Of a stretch of DNA of 64,000 bases, positions 50,062 to 61,517 are shown piece after piece. The stretch spans positions 91,272,895-91,336,894 of the forward strand of contig CM056376.1 in assembly GCA_029718625.1 (NCBI GenBank), in the 5' to 3' direction. Positions within the stretch are counted from its first letter, which is position 1. Every line of letters starts with the position of its first letter. A program made the translations under genes and the position numbers. Below the pieces are notes generated by a model. It was not told the DNA's origin. It saw only the letters and a list, made by a program, of their open reading frames with translations, and made no database searches. Origin of the DNA: Synaphobranchus kaupii. Lineage: Eukaryota > Chordata > Actinopteri > Anguilliformes > Synaphobranchidae.

Positions 50062-50444
50062 CAAGGTTGTATAAGTATACGCATGCCATTTAATATGGAT
50101 CTTTTAAAAAACTTCTCAAATAGAAAATACTGCATGTCACTAAACAGACAATAAGGCTAAACCACAAACAAAACCAAGGTACAAGAAGACAGTATGGAAA
50201 AATACAGAGCAAAGCTGAAAGTCGATGAATGTTATGATTCAGAACAAGTAAAATATTCACTACTCTGAGAAAACCAATTAAGATATCAGTATATGCACAT
50301 TGCTGAAACATAAAAAAACATTAAATCTCTGTGAAAACAACACTGTGTGTTACCCGCCCACATAAAAAGGTGGTGAAATAAAGACGGAAAAAAGTAACAG
50401 AAAAAAACAAGTCACTAATTTCCCCTTCCTTTTTGCGTTACAAA

Positions 50445-50458
50445 ACAGCAGGGGGCGC
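50445..50458 (+). promoter_or_regulatory. CTCF-like motif, plus strand
   Basis: ACAGCAGGGGGCGC matches 13 of 14 positions of the CTCF core. It is 397 bp from the other motif and in the opposite orientation (divergent pair). Confidence 0.55.
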
Positions 50459-50874
50459 TGTTGGTCTTTCTACACTGACTTTTGCAACACTTGGGCCATA
50501 CTAAGTAAACAATGTCTTGTGCTTTCAATTTATTCATTACAGACATGCTTGCCAGCAAAACATAAATTAGGATCATGATGAAATTGTGTCATTGATTTTA
50601 AAAAAAATGAAAGATAAATAAATTCCTTCACAAATGATGTATCGATTGAAGTCCTTGCTTCTCTCAGTTGGACATTTACCGACCCCTCTGTGATGAACGA
50701 GAACATTGTTATAGCCTTAAAAATCTAACCCGATTATGTAGCAGTTCAGGATCCAGAGAGGGATTTCATGATTACATTAAATTAGGGAAATCAAGCCAAT
50801 CAGTCTGGATCCATAAAGAAAGGTTCACCCTCACCCACACCCTCAGAACCATCCCTAGCCCCTCTTTCACCAAC

Positions 50875-51014
50875 CCGCTGTGCTTCATGTTGGGGGGCTT
50901 GTCCATGCGCACCGCCAGTTTGATCTTCAGCTCAACATCCTGGCTGTTTTTGGGCACCACCATCTTGTGAAGTTCCGACCCTTTAGGGCCGTTAGTGGTG
51001 GGATTCAGCACCAC
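50875..51014 (-). CDS. cadps2: cadps2 exon 3 of 17: end of C2 and start of PH
   Basis: It encodes 46 residues, beginning [20 protein letters not shown] and ending DKPPNMKHS, plus two bases of the Gly codon that opens the PH domain. The core [20 protein letters not shown] is near-identical to CADPS2. The donor must be GTTGGT (a weak match to GTRAGT), because only this site joins in phase to the next exon and gives SGYLYALGQ. A stronger-looking GTGAAA lies 4 bases downstream but would not keep the frame. The acceptor lies in a 46-bp tandem duplication (see 51009-51100). Confidence 0.95.
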
Positions 51015-51100
51015 CTGTCAGTGGGAGAGAAGGAGGAGCTAGAACATCACACTGCACCACCTGTCAGTGGGAGAGAAGGAGGAGCTATAACATCACACTG
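51009..51100. repeat. 46-bp tandem duplication containing the exon 3 acceptor
   Basis: Two copies (51009-51054 and 51055-51100) differ at one base. Each contains, on the gene strand, the pyrimidine tract, CCACTGACAG acceptor and the first six exon bases GTGGTG. So exon 3 has two near-identical 3' splice sites 46 bp apart. Confidence 0.93.
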
Positions 51101-51179
51101 CGGGCAGACATAGAGAAGAGGGCTTGTGACATTATATACCAGGCAATCACCCTTGTCTCTCTCTCACCTCCCGTTTCAT

Positions 51180-51218
<39 letters not shown>

Positions 51219-52140
51219 CGCGCGCACACACACACACACACACATACACACACGCTCACTTCCGTGAGGGGTTCTCCTTGCGGCTCTAATAATAGAATAT
51301 GCTCAAAAGATATGCAGATACTGAGGAATGAGTAAGAATGAAGAGGCTCAAGAACACATTTATGTTACACAAAAAGGGGAGGGAGAGAGAGAGAGAGAGA
51401 GAGACAGAGAGAGTGAGAGTGAGAGTGAGAGTGAGGGTGGCAGAAATCCACACATCGTCTCAAACCTCAAACTACAGGGAGGGTGATGTACGGGGCCAGA
51501 TTGTTTTATCAGACTGCTAATGGAAGTCTCCATCTGTTTCCCAGGGAAACTGACAAAGACAAATAAGTCATAATGATTGAGAAAGATTCTGCCTTCAGAA
51601 ACGATGGTGACGTTCCGGTTACTGCTCACACTAAATATGATTCTCTCTAAATGAGATTAGCCAATGCAAAGCCTGTGCCTTCCAAATACTGACACGCATA
51701 AACGTGCCATTTCAGCAAGAGCATCTCCAAAGAAAACGCTATGTTTTACTTTACTTTTATTTTCCTTTCTAAATAAAAGCATGTAATATATGTATTATGT
51801 CATTAATATTAATATGTTAAGGGATTACAAATGTTAAAGACCATTTGAAAGAAACCAGATTGGATCAATCAATTCCCTGGCAGAAGAAGGATGTGTACAA
51901 ATGTATTTGAGCTGATACATCGCTAGATGTCAACATTTATATATTGAATGGTGGATTCATGGATTAATCAATAGACCGACAGCAATGTTAGCTGATTGAT
52001 TTATGACTGGGATGTAGCATTCCCTGAATTACTGAATGAATGGCCTGATTTACTGATTGACAGATTTATGACTGCTGACCAAAAATGAATAAATAAAGAC
52101 ATTTGATTGACTGATTGAATGACTATCTGATCAGCCTCAC
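51015..52140. other. cadps2 intron 2-3
   Basis: Contains the duplicated acceptor, (CA)n repeats (51183-51254) and a GA-rich tract (51377-51436). Around 51960-52120 a loose GATTGA/ATTGACTG-like short repeat is visible. No exon was found. Confidence 0.65.
51183..51254. repeat. (CA)n microsatellite
   Basis: Two CA blocks interrupted by TGCGCGCG. Confidence 0.94.
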
Positions 52141-52252
52141 CCTGCCCAGTTCCTTGTCTTCTAGAGCCAGGACCCCTGTGCTCTCTGTGAACAGCTTTAC
52201 CTTCACGACAGGCAGGGGGTGAGTTGTTGTGAAGTCTCCCTGTGTGCCCCAT
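52141..52252 (-). CDS. cadps2: cadps2 exon 2 of 17: C2 domain, middle
   Basis: The acceptor is TTTTTTTGCAG and the donor GTGAGG. After the shared first base the exon encodes 37 residues, [20 protein letters not shown] then [17 protein letters not shown], almost identical to the mammalian C2 segment. It is 112 bp, one base plus 37 codons, and ends in phase 0. The intron on its 5' side is the longest in the window (10.5 kb). Confidence 0.95.
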
Positions 52253-53219
52253 CTGCAAAAAAACACAGGATCCCACCAACCTCCTTAGAGAACCATAGAA
52301 AGCGGAGGGAAAAAAAATCACACCCAGATGTCAGCCTGCATTGACAGGAACAGGTTTTTATAGCGAACACAGGCCCTGGGCTTGCAGGGTTCACACTGCG
52401 TAGGCCAGAGAGGTATAACTGAAGGTGAGCCATGGTTAAACATATCCTCAGAAAGCAGACAGCTCCGCACAAGCTGCTCTGTCACACCGCCACGCTTCGG
52501 GGATTGAAAGACAGCTTGAGAGTCGGCAAGATGGGACCCTTAAAAAGAGGGACGCTCTTTAAAAAGAATGCTGGGAAGTCCTCTGCAATGCGCCCATCCA
52601 TCTTTGGCAGATGAACCGGGAGTGTGAATGGTCGGAGACAAAGACAGAAATCCAAGGCAATTCTTACACTTACAGAATATACACAACTGAGCTTAGATGA
52701 CGAGAGGAAGTGTCTGTAGATATAGGATATAGACGTTGTTTTCCCTCGTGTAGTAGAGGCGAGGGCTGCTGGCGGGTTGTATTCAGAGGCCCGTCTGATC
52801 ACTGTGTCAGCTTTCGTCAATTTGGGAAGGTGCATAAAAGCTCCATTTTACTCTACAGACCATCAGTTCAGCTGCACATAAAATGAGAAATAAGATGCTG
52901 CAAATCCCACTTACTGAAAACCTTCCTCCCTGGGTGTTGATACAACCAATTAGTCACCACCCTGGGGTGCTGCTCGCCAAAGTTAGCACTGGCTTCAACA
53001 CCAGAGCACGGGGCATATTCACACCTTGGTACAATGTGTTATTTCAATGGCAGCCATACATACGTATATAATACACTAGTAGGTTACAATCTCATCACAA
53101 TTACATCTGCTTGAGTGATTAAGGTATTTAATTAAACTAGAGAGCTGCTTCCCGCTCCCTGTTTCAGCATGAAAACATATTCCGTCCCCTAGGTAAAAGC
53201 AATGCCATGAAACATGCGC

Positions 53220-54080
53220 TCACTTACTCCAGACATTGATTAGCGCGGCCCACGGAGTGACAGCACGGTGCCCTGGGCGCCTGCAGCATTGCACTGGGCG
53301 GGCCGCACTTCACATGCCGCACAGCGCAAGAGCTCCCCTCCACCGTCCTGAACGGGCACTGCGATGTACGTGCGTCCACAGAATCTTAAACAACCTTTAG
53401 CCACCCGAGGACAGGGCTCAACAACACTAGATTAAGGGAGGAGACACGGCGTTTTCGGAGTTGCTAAGGCAACAGAGGGGATTGAGCCGTTGCGGTTGCT
53501 AATTCCCAGGGACCGAAACAAATTAGCTGTGATTGTTGTGATTAGTTGTGTCGGCGGCGACATAGCGCCCGTTGTTCATCCGCCATCGCAGAGTTCTTCG
53601 CGGCGCTCCCACCCAGTTCTGCAGTGACTGGAGAAGCCTGCCCTTTTGATACTTCACAATTTATTAACGTCTAGCCGGGAGGCGCGCGTCGGCCCGCCTG
53701 TTTTGGCACCTCCGCGGGGAAGCTTGGGAAGCAAGCGTCAGGCCCGTCTGCTTCCCGAAGGAGGAACAGCAGGACCGAGACCCCCGCGCTCCACACTTCT
53801 GACGCACTTGGATCCCGCAGAACCGTCGCAGCTTGAGCGACCGCGGCGCCGTCAAAACACACCCCCCCCCCCCCCCGGCAAGCGGAAAGAACCACAACAC
53901 AATCAGGACGCGCCCCGCAGTAAACGGCAACAGCCGCACAACGCGACCAAAACACGCCACCGCGTAGTAAATGGCAAGGACGGCCCGCGCGTTAGAACCC
54001 GCCGCCAAGCCACGGCACAGACGGCAGGCGCGGCGGCCGCCTTCGGCGCGAGCGGCTGCCATGGCTTGCGTTTCCATCGG
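53220..54080. promoter_or_regulatory. CpG-rich region in the long intron
   Basis: Extended high-GC, CpG-dense sequence (for example GTCGGCGGCGACATAGCG, CGCGGCGGCCGCC) with a C15 tract (53862-53876). Open frames exist in several phases on both strands, which is expected of such composition. It could be a CpG island for an internal transcript. Confidence 0.4.
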
Positions 54081-54611
54081 GGAACAGCATCCAAGCCCCA
54101 CAGCTCTGGACCTACAGGCTTTGGAACTCTCCTTATATCTAGGAATGCATAATATGGATATGCTGGGGCTGATGTAATAACCAATATTTGGCTGACCATA
54201 TTGGCTGATACAATCACAATGGCGATTCTGAAAACTATTTTACATTAGAGCACAAAGCAAACTGCTGCCAGGTTTCTACATTGGTGGAAGAAACACATGA
54301 GCGGAGAAATCAAACAATTCATGAAGGAAAAATGTTACAAATTTTATGTGTATAACAAGACATCTCAACTTTCTTACTTGATGCAAGGCCATGATATGAA
54401 TTCCTACTTACGTCCCTATTCAGGCACAAGGGAAACAAAAACAGACCAGGAAGTCAACAAGGTCTTCCACTTGTGCCCCAGGTGATGGGAGGGGCTAGTT
54501 CAGGGGACCCCTCTAACACCTGTCCACGTGTACGAGTTTCAGACACCGACGATGTCAGATATACAGTAAACAGCACCTGTCGCCAATAACAGCCTCAGCA
54601 CCACACGAGTA

Positions 54612-54620
54612 TAAAAGCAG
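54612..54620 (+). promoter_or_regulatory. TATA-like motif GTATAAAAG
   Basis: A good match to the TATA consensus about 0.5 kb from the CpG-rich region on its right side. No downstream gene on the plus strand was recognised, so this may be chance. Confidence 0.2.
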
Positions 54621-55912
54621 CCACAGAGGCCAGATCAATTGTGAAACAAACTGGCCTCTTCAGTTTCCATTATGTCTGATTACCCCTGAGAGACGGGTGA
54701 GCGCCTTCCACAGGTTGCACTCCCGACTCGCTGTGTGCGCTCCAGCTACCGGCTGACACTTACGTACTCACTTCTCCTTTTTCAATTAGCAGCAAATTTC
54801 ACACACAGACCGAGGCTGTCTAGTGGGTGTATGCGAAACCGGGTGGTTGGAGGGGCTGCGGGGGTGTGTGGGTGCTATAATAAAAATAATAAAAAATCTC
54901 ATCCGCCACATTATCAGGAATAGCGTGGCTTATCAGGGCTCCATTGCTTCACCACATCAAAGGCCCGTGGCCCCTCCGTCGCAGAGTGCCGGCGATAAGT
55001 GATTTGTAGACCCAATCTGTCACATCTTTAGTCGCAAGCCGGTCACGGGCAGCGCTAATTTGAGTTGAGTGAGAGATGTCGGGGAGCGGGCCGCTACTGA
55101 TACGGGGGGGAAAGGGGGCGGTCACGGTGCTGATGCCCGACGCGGGTGGAGAGCAGCAGGAGACGGCGGTTTGATTCAGCGCTGTTACGGCGGCGTGCCC
55201 GCGCTCACCCAGTCTAACGCGCATTCTACATTCCTGCGTGGATTTCTGTGCCATCACACTGTTGGAAGACAATCTAATGGGGGGGGGGGGGGGGGTGGCA
55301 GGGGCTGACACTGAACCATCTCTGCAACACCTCGCTGATTAACCCCAATCGGCTGCTTCGCACTTTTCTCTTTAGCCTGTCTGATGTCTGCATCACATTC
55401 TAATCTGTTGGTTGCTACATGGTAAAATATTTCATTAAAAATCTCTGGGTTTTCTTGGGATGGCAGGTATGCCATCCGCTAAGTTACGGCTTGGTGGGGC
55501 ATGCCCCATACCTATACAGCACCGAGAGTTTGGCACTTTTCAGGGTTTCCTACAGAAGTAACCACAATGACCATAGACTCTCAGCCCTTAAAAACATTCA
55601 CTTCTGTATGTTCTGACCTCATGTAACCACACAGCATTCAGATACAACTTCACACATCCACACAATAAAGCCCCAAACTTGGGTTATTTTGCCGTTTTTC
55701 TCCTTCCTCTTCCGCTTCTTCTTCTTCTTCTTATTCCCATTCTCCTGCCAAACTGCCTGCCTCCGTCGCGATGTATCCAATGGGGAGAATTATTCTTTGA
55801 GGGTATGGTCCGTATACCTGCTCATCAAGCTTATCGCCCAATAAAAACGCTTCATACTAATGCTTTTTCATGTTAATAGAGCTAATGGCTTCATGCTTTC
55901 CAAGAAGTTACT

Positions 55913-55980
55913 GTGGCTTAATGGATAGAGGCGCTGCCTCTCACACAGAGGATTGTGGGTTCAAGCCCAGCAGGGTATAT
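55913..55980 (+). tRNA. tRNA-like sequence, probable pseudogene or SINE head
   Basis: TGGCTTAATGGATAGAGGC fits the A-box/D-arm and GATTGTGGGTTCAAGCCC fits the B-box/T-arm. The 3' part resembles tRNA-Arg. The anticodon arm (GCCTC, 7-base loop TCACACA, GAGGA) lacks a proper U33 and acceptor pairing is poor, so a working tRNA is unlikely. Confidence 0.4.
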
Positions 55981-56531
55981 GTTTATTTTCCACAAAAACA
56001 ATGTGCACCTGTTAAGTACTTTTCATTTATTAGACTGTTATCATTAACACATTAACGTATTTTTATTGCAAAGGCAAAAGAGGTTTCCAATATTAACTGT
56101 TCAATGTTTCACCGACACGACGCTCACTCTTGTCTGGTTTGGGGAGGGTGTTAAGCTCCGCTCTTGCGGTCATGACTGACTGACTGTGGAACTGAACCTC
56201 AACGTACCCTTTCCTTCGCCAACATTTCTTTATTCATTAATTTCTTCACTTCAGCTCTGTTCACTTTATCCTTTTCACACATAACACAATGTCACCATAA
56301 AATTAACTACTAGGAAAATTAAGAATTTACGATAATAGCCTACATTAAGAATTGAGGATAGCCTCATTTAAGCTGCAATCCTTCAAGAGATCAGCTTTAT
56401 AAACCGCCAATTCCCGAAACATATCTCATTCACGGTTAGTCACTTAAAAAGAAAAACAAAAATAGCCTCTGAATGTGGCTCTAGTCTACGCTACTCTGCA
56501 GATAATGTAGCTTACTACAAACACTTTTAAT

Positions 56532-56548
56532 TATAATAATAATAATAA

Positions 56549-56579
<31 letters not shown>

Positions 56580-56622
56580 AAGAAGAAGAAGAAGAAGAAG
56601 AAGAAGAAGAAGAAGAAGAAGA
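56532..56622. repeat. (ATA)n(GAA)n microsatellite
   Basis: A short (ATA)n leads into about 24 uninterrupted AGA/GAA units, a purine-only strand able to form triplex DNA. Confidence 0.95.
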
Positions 56623-58129
56623 ATCTGGTATGTACTTTCTTAGTAGTATCTATTTTCTTTCTGGCTAAGATTCCTGGGAAATATGCGTTGTCCAATTAAG
56701 CTTGTTAGCCAACCTTACTGTTGCCAGAGAAGCGTCAGTCTGCTTCCAGACAGGAAGCAGATACAAGCTAGGCTACTACAAAGCGAATCAACATGCCTTA
56801 TAGCCTACATTCATTGCACTACATTAAACTAAACTAAACCTAGCTGTCCGGTACCAAAACATTTCCCGCAGGTAACGTTCTACACTACCGGAAAAAAAAA
56901 CTGCGAAGGAATTTCTGCGAATGAACTCACTCGCTCGCTCGCTAGCTCGTAGCCCACACATGGGAGGTTGGAGTTACGCATCCGGCAATCCAGTGTTGAA
57001 TAGCCTAACGTTAAATGTATTTCATTTTCTATAGAATACTAATAGCCCTATTTTAAAACTGTATTTCCATATTTTACTGATGCAAACTATTTGTATAAAT
57101 ATATAAAACCTGTGTGGTCCTACAGTATAGATATCCTTGTGTTCACAAAATTCTGTTTGCAAATATCATAAATACTATTATGTTAAGAAAATTGGTACTA
57201 TTACTTATTTGCCACCATCTGACCCACAAACATGTCTGGATACGTTTGTAAAAATGCTATATGTACGCTATTTTCTAGGTAAAAATATTACAAATTTTTA
57301 TCTGCATTTATTTATTCATCACCCCTTTCTCTATTGTACATGATGTTTCTTGATACAAATGTGTTTGTGAATTGTAAAGAATTCTGTAGCAGCAGTTAAC
57401 ATTTTAAAACCTGTACATTTTCTAAAGTAAACTTGCCAACAAAGTACAACCACATCCTTTCTGGAGTGTAATTATTCATCAACTGTTAAAATCATTCATT
57501 GAAATCATATGTTGTTCCATGAGGCACAATCTCTTCACATGCAAAGATGAAGAAACACAGGGCCAAGTTGCATTAAATAATTTAGGAAAGTTTGGATAGC
57601 ATTACTTTGAGCTAGTTTATTTAGTGTGAGCTACGATAGGCAATATTGTTAGTTGTAACTTGGCCACATTTTGATATCAAGACTTTTAAAGGCAGGCCTA
57701 GTTTTTGCAAATTGGAATTAAGGCATTATAGACAGCGCTATGTAGGCTATGCGTGAGTAACTTGGCTTTTTTTACGTCGTAGACGTTTTTGATCTGATAT
57801 ACTATACAGGTATGGGATACTGTAGTCTCAGAACTAAAGGACACAGAGTAAAACATTGCATGCTATTCTACAATCTATCTGCGAAAGGATATAGGCTAAT
57901 TAAAAAGGTATAGCGTCCTGCAGAATGAGTACTATTGGTCAACACATTTCATAGTCACGGTGTACTGCAGGGTATAGTGTAAAACAGACTATGGTATACA
58001 CGAGTCTAGGTACTAAAGAGTATAGGTTCAATGAGAAAAGTATGGCATACTGTAGTCTGAGTACCGAAGGAAACACTGTATGACATGCTAGGGTCCGGCT
58101 AATAAAAGGGTATAGGCCAACACAATATA

Positions 58130-58715
58130 CAGCTCTGGAAAAAATTAAGAGACCACTGCAAAATTATCAGTTGTCTCAATGTTATTTTGGTTGTGTACTC
58201 TAGCACTTTGAGTTTGAAAGGATACAATGAGAATGAGGTTGAAGTGCAGACTGAAAGCTTTAATTTGAGGGTATTTGAGTGTAATCTAAATCTAGTCCCA
58301 CCCCCAAATTCCCATAGAGATCCATTCAAATGCAGAGAGGTTATAGTATCGCTTGTTGGAGTACCAGAAAATAAGATATCAAGAGTCTTTTGATATTATT
58401 GGGTCACAGACATCAGGAAGTCATGGCATGCAAAGGATATGCGACCAAATATTAAAAATGATTACTTTATTCTACATTATGTTAAACTGTCCAATATTTT
58501 TTGATGCCCAAAAATGAGAGGGACTATGTACAAAAGGTTTGATAATTTCTAAAAGGTTAATCCGAAATTGATGAAAATACCCTCAGATTAAAGCTGACAG
58601 TCTGCATATCAATGTCATTGTATCATTTCAAACTCAAAGTGTTAGAGTACAGAACCAAAATAACAACAAGATAACTGATAATTTTGCAGTGGTCTCTTAA
58701 TTTTTTCCAGAGCTT
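58130..58715. mobile_element. MITE with AGCTCTGGAAAAAATTAAG ends
   Basis: The ends CAGCTCTGGAAAAAATTAAG and the complement are flanked by TA. The interior has long inverted repeats (from GTTATTTTGGTTGTGTACTC) and a body shared with the copies at 13402 and 27061, but the outermost about 45 bp differ completely from theirs. 586 bp, non-coding. Confidence 0.85.
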
Positions 58716-60143
58716 TATAGTATAAAACAGTCTGGGTAGTAAAGGATACAGGACAAGACAGTGTATGCCATAATGGAGTTAGGGTATAAAAGGATATAGG
58801 GCAACTATAAAAGGCATGGTGTTTTGCAGTACAGAGTAAGTTGTACATACAGTCGCAGTCCTGAGAAATAAAGAATACAATCAGTACATGGTACAAAGAT
58901 TGTGGCGGCCAAATATGAGAGTTCAACAAGAGAAAGGGCTCTGTGATCATCTGCCAGCTCTCCCACTGCGATGAGGTAAAAATATGACATGAATATCGCG
59001 AACAAGTGCGCGCGACACTGACAATAACTCAATAACTTCTCTTAAATTATTAAAGGAGACATTTTAATTTGAAGTGCTTCCAGGAGGAAATGTAAGCACA
59101 ATAATGAATCCAATCGAATGGATGGAGTAAAAGAGAGGGAGCACGATGGCGTAAACACACATTCATATTCATTTGTCACTGACACAGACGCTACCGGCAT
59201 GTTATCGGCCAGATGAAAGGGTGGCAATACCCTGTGTTTTTAGCTTCCCCAGGTTAATAAGTTGCAGGTTTCTATTACAATATTTTTCATGGATGGATGG
59301 TATCTGTAGCCTGGCATTTAAAAGATAAATAACATGCTGAATAAAACTGAACACATTAATTAATTAATCCATGAGGAGAATATCACCCATTCTTGAGAGT
59401 TGGGACAAAACCTTGTTTGTTAGTAACGTACACAGTAAGCCTTAGGCTGTGTCTGAATCAGAGCCCTATCTACTCTATCCTGTGACCTGTGTACTAACAG
59501 CTGGGAACGGTTTACTGTATACTGTTTAGTATGCAAAAATATCCACCATACTATACTATTTTCCAACCGTACTGTGGAAGTGTCATAAGACGTCCTGCCC
59601 CTGTCCGGCCTTGTAACATGTTGTTGTTGAAGGGAAACATCTGCAAAGTTGCGCCTTATTTTTATAGAGACGCATTTTTTGCAAGTCATGTTTATGGGGC
59701 CAAAATGTTTGTTTACTTCTTGAAAGGTATGCTCCAGAATATACTCAGTGAAACCCCAGAACTAAGAATATCATCCGGGGGTTTTAAGTATACTAAATTT
59801 AGAGAACATTTTGGCTACTTAAAGGAGCACTGTCACGCTTGTTTAAATTGAGATTATTTGGATTAAATGCTTAAATTCTGTGTGTAGGCCTTTTTAAAAT
59901 CACCGTCAGTGCAGCCGTTTCCTATTTATGGGAAATACGGCGGCAAAACATCAAAGGGCAAACACGTCCAGTGACGTCACTGGATGTGTTTTTCTTGAAT
60001 CTCCAGCCAGTGTTTCCCAGAAGGTAACGGGCGCTCAAACTCCACCCTTGAACGCAGAGACTGGTTTATGGGCGGGCACCCATCCAGGCGACACTCCCAC
60101 GAAAATACGGTAACGTTAGCGTACAAATATCACGTGGCCTATC

Positions 60144-60750
60144 TTGGCCGATGACTATAGCCTGAGAGATATGGCGGACAGCTCTGAGTTCGCGGAGTTA
60201 GAGAACGAGCTTTTCAATTTTGACGAAGATATACAACCGTACAGTTTTGAACCGGAATTTACAGAGGAAGAATTACGTGAGCGAGAGAGACAGAGAGCGG
60301 AGGACGAGGCAGCCGAAGCTAACAGAGAGCAGAGAAGTGGGAATATAAATTGGTGCCAGTGTAATTAGTTACAAGTTGTAATTTAGCTAACGTTTGCTAA
60401 ACTTATGTTAAAGTCGATATGTTGTGCTTGCCAGCATGACACCAAGATTCGGACATTCCATGTAACGTCAGTTAGGCTACTGTCGGAATCAGTCGCTTGT
60501 TGGCTATACCTAGATGGCTATCTAGCAGCTCATTTAGCATCCTTTGTGCAACAACAGATATTACATTACTATAACCAGTTTTTTCTGTCACCCCTTTATT
60601 TAACGTTAGGCAATTCAGACTGACCGCTTATCGTTGGCTATTGGAATGGGTACTCCATGGCGAACGACTGGGGAGAGGTGTAAGAGTTGTGCTGCCATCG
60701 TGTGTAGTCTCTGCAGTACGTCAAAGATACCCTTCTTTGTGGTATATATG
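60144..60750 (+). pseudogene. P2X7-ballast-like (P2RX7_C-type) coding remnant
   Basis: The first piece (60144-60368) reads MADDYSLRDMADSSEFAELE, is acidic, continues with QPYSFEPEFTEEELRERERQ and ends NINWCQCN before a stop. The second piece (about 60615-60740) reads FRLTAYRWLLEWVLHGERLG then RGVRVVLPSCVVSAVRQRYP. Fish proteins annotated as P2X7-like have the same order: SSEFEE...QPY.FEP, WC.C..C, then a YR.F..W..GRLG..RRVIP.C.V..VR..YP segment. The middle zinc-binding cysteines are missing here, or an intron and decay separate the two parts. Recognition is from memory. Confidence 0.5.
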
Positions 60751-61266
60751 TTTATATATGTTGGATTTCTGGACATCGACGAAGACTAAACCAGACTCTG
60801 CACTTTGTGATACCTCACGCTTTACTTTTGTTTTATTATTGTAAAAATGTGGCCATAATTGTCAGAAAGTTGAGCCCATAGTGTTCAGTAATAGACATAC
60901 AATGCTATAGTTACTGTTTCTCCTGTTGAGTTGGTTTAGTATAAATTTCCAACATATTTGTTGGTTTACAAGGTCTAAGTTTGAAAATGCATACCTCTAT
61001 CACATTCAATAAAATCACTGGGATTGTAATTGATTATTTGGAATGGTTGTTACTTCAACATAAGATTATCTTCATTATGGCAAGTTAAACAAAGACAAAA
61101 AAAATACAGAAAGGTGATATTGTAATAATAGTAGTAGTAAGTCTTTATTGTCCCCAAGGGGCAATTATTGTGCAGTAGTTGAACAACACATACTGAAATG
61201 TCTAAAAATAAGTAAAATGAAATAAAGTAAAATTAAAAATTAAAATGCCAGAACTTCCAATATTTC

Positions 61267-61517
61267 TTAAGGTACCGCAGACTCGACAAGCACATTCTTT
61301 GATTTAGCTCCCAGTAATTTGCCACTATAGTCACGCTGGAAGTCCTCTGGCTTGAAGTGTTTCGAACAAACACGAACTTTGTCCTAATCCTTTTTTGGTA
61401 AATTTATCGGATAGATCGGGTTGTTAATTGCTGCCAGCCACTGGATGCACCTCGTCTCATTTTTGGGCAAACGGTATCCCGACTTAATATCGCACCCACT
61501 ACGGCGCACGATGGCAT
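61267..61517 (-). pseudogene. THAP zinc-finger remnant
   Basis: It starts MPSCAVVG. One frame over it continues DIKSGYRLPKNETRCIQWLA then AINNP, and after an in-frame stop DKVRVCSKHFKPEDFQRDYS. This is the THAP C2CH layout: Cys-x4-Cys at the start (the second Cys lost to a one-base deletion after VVG), then C-x2-H as CSKHF, with a conserved Trp between. A stop at 61267-61269 ends the frame before any transposase domain. THAP domains are DNA-binding parts of P and Kolobok transposases and of domesticated vertebrate proteins. Confidence 0.7.

Larger units (their letters stand above)
45956..50874. other. cadps2 intron 3-4
   Basis: Contains the 500-N gap (48283-48782), a G-rich tract (48848-48902), a large (TG)n microsatellite (49229-49419) and two CTCF-like motifs (50048 and 50445). 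The remainder is AT-rich; no exon was found. Confidence 0.6.

Noticed and set aside
53646..54217. Open frames of 168 and 145 codons on opposite strands
   Set aside because: Same cause: GC-rich composition with a poly(C) run. Arg/Pro/Ala-rich with no family resemblance.
54612..54620. A gene promoter proper
   Set aside because: A lone TATA-like motif with no downstream exon is weak evidence, so it was kept only as a low-confidence site.
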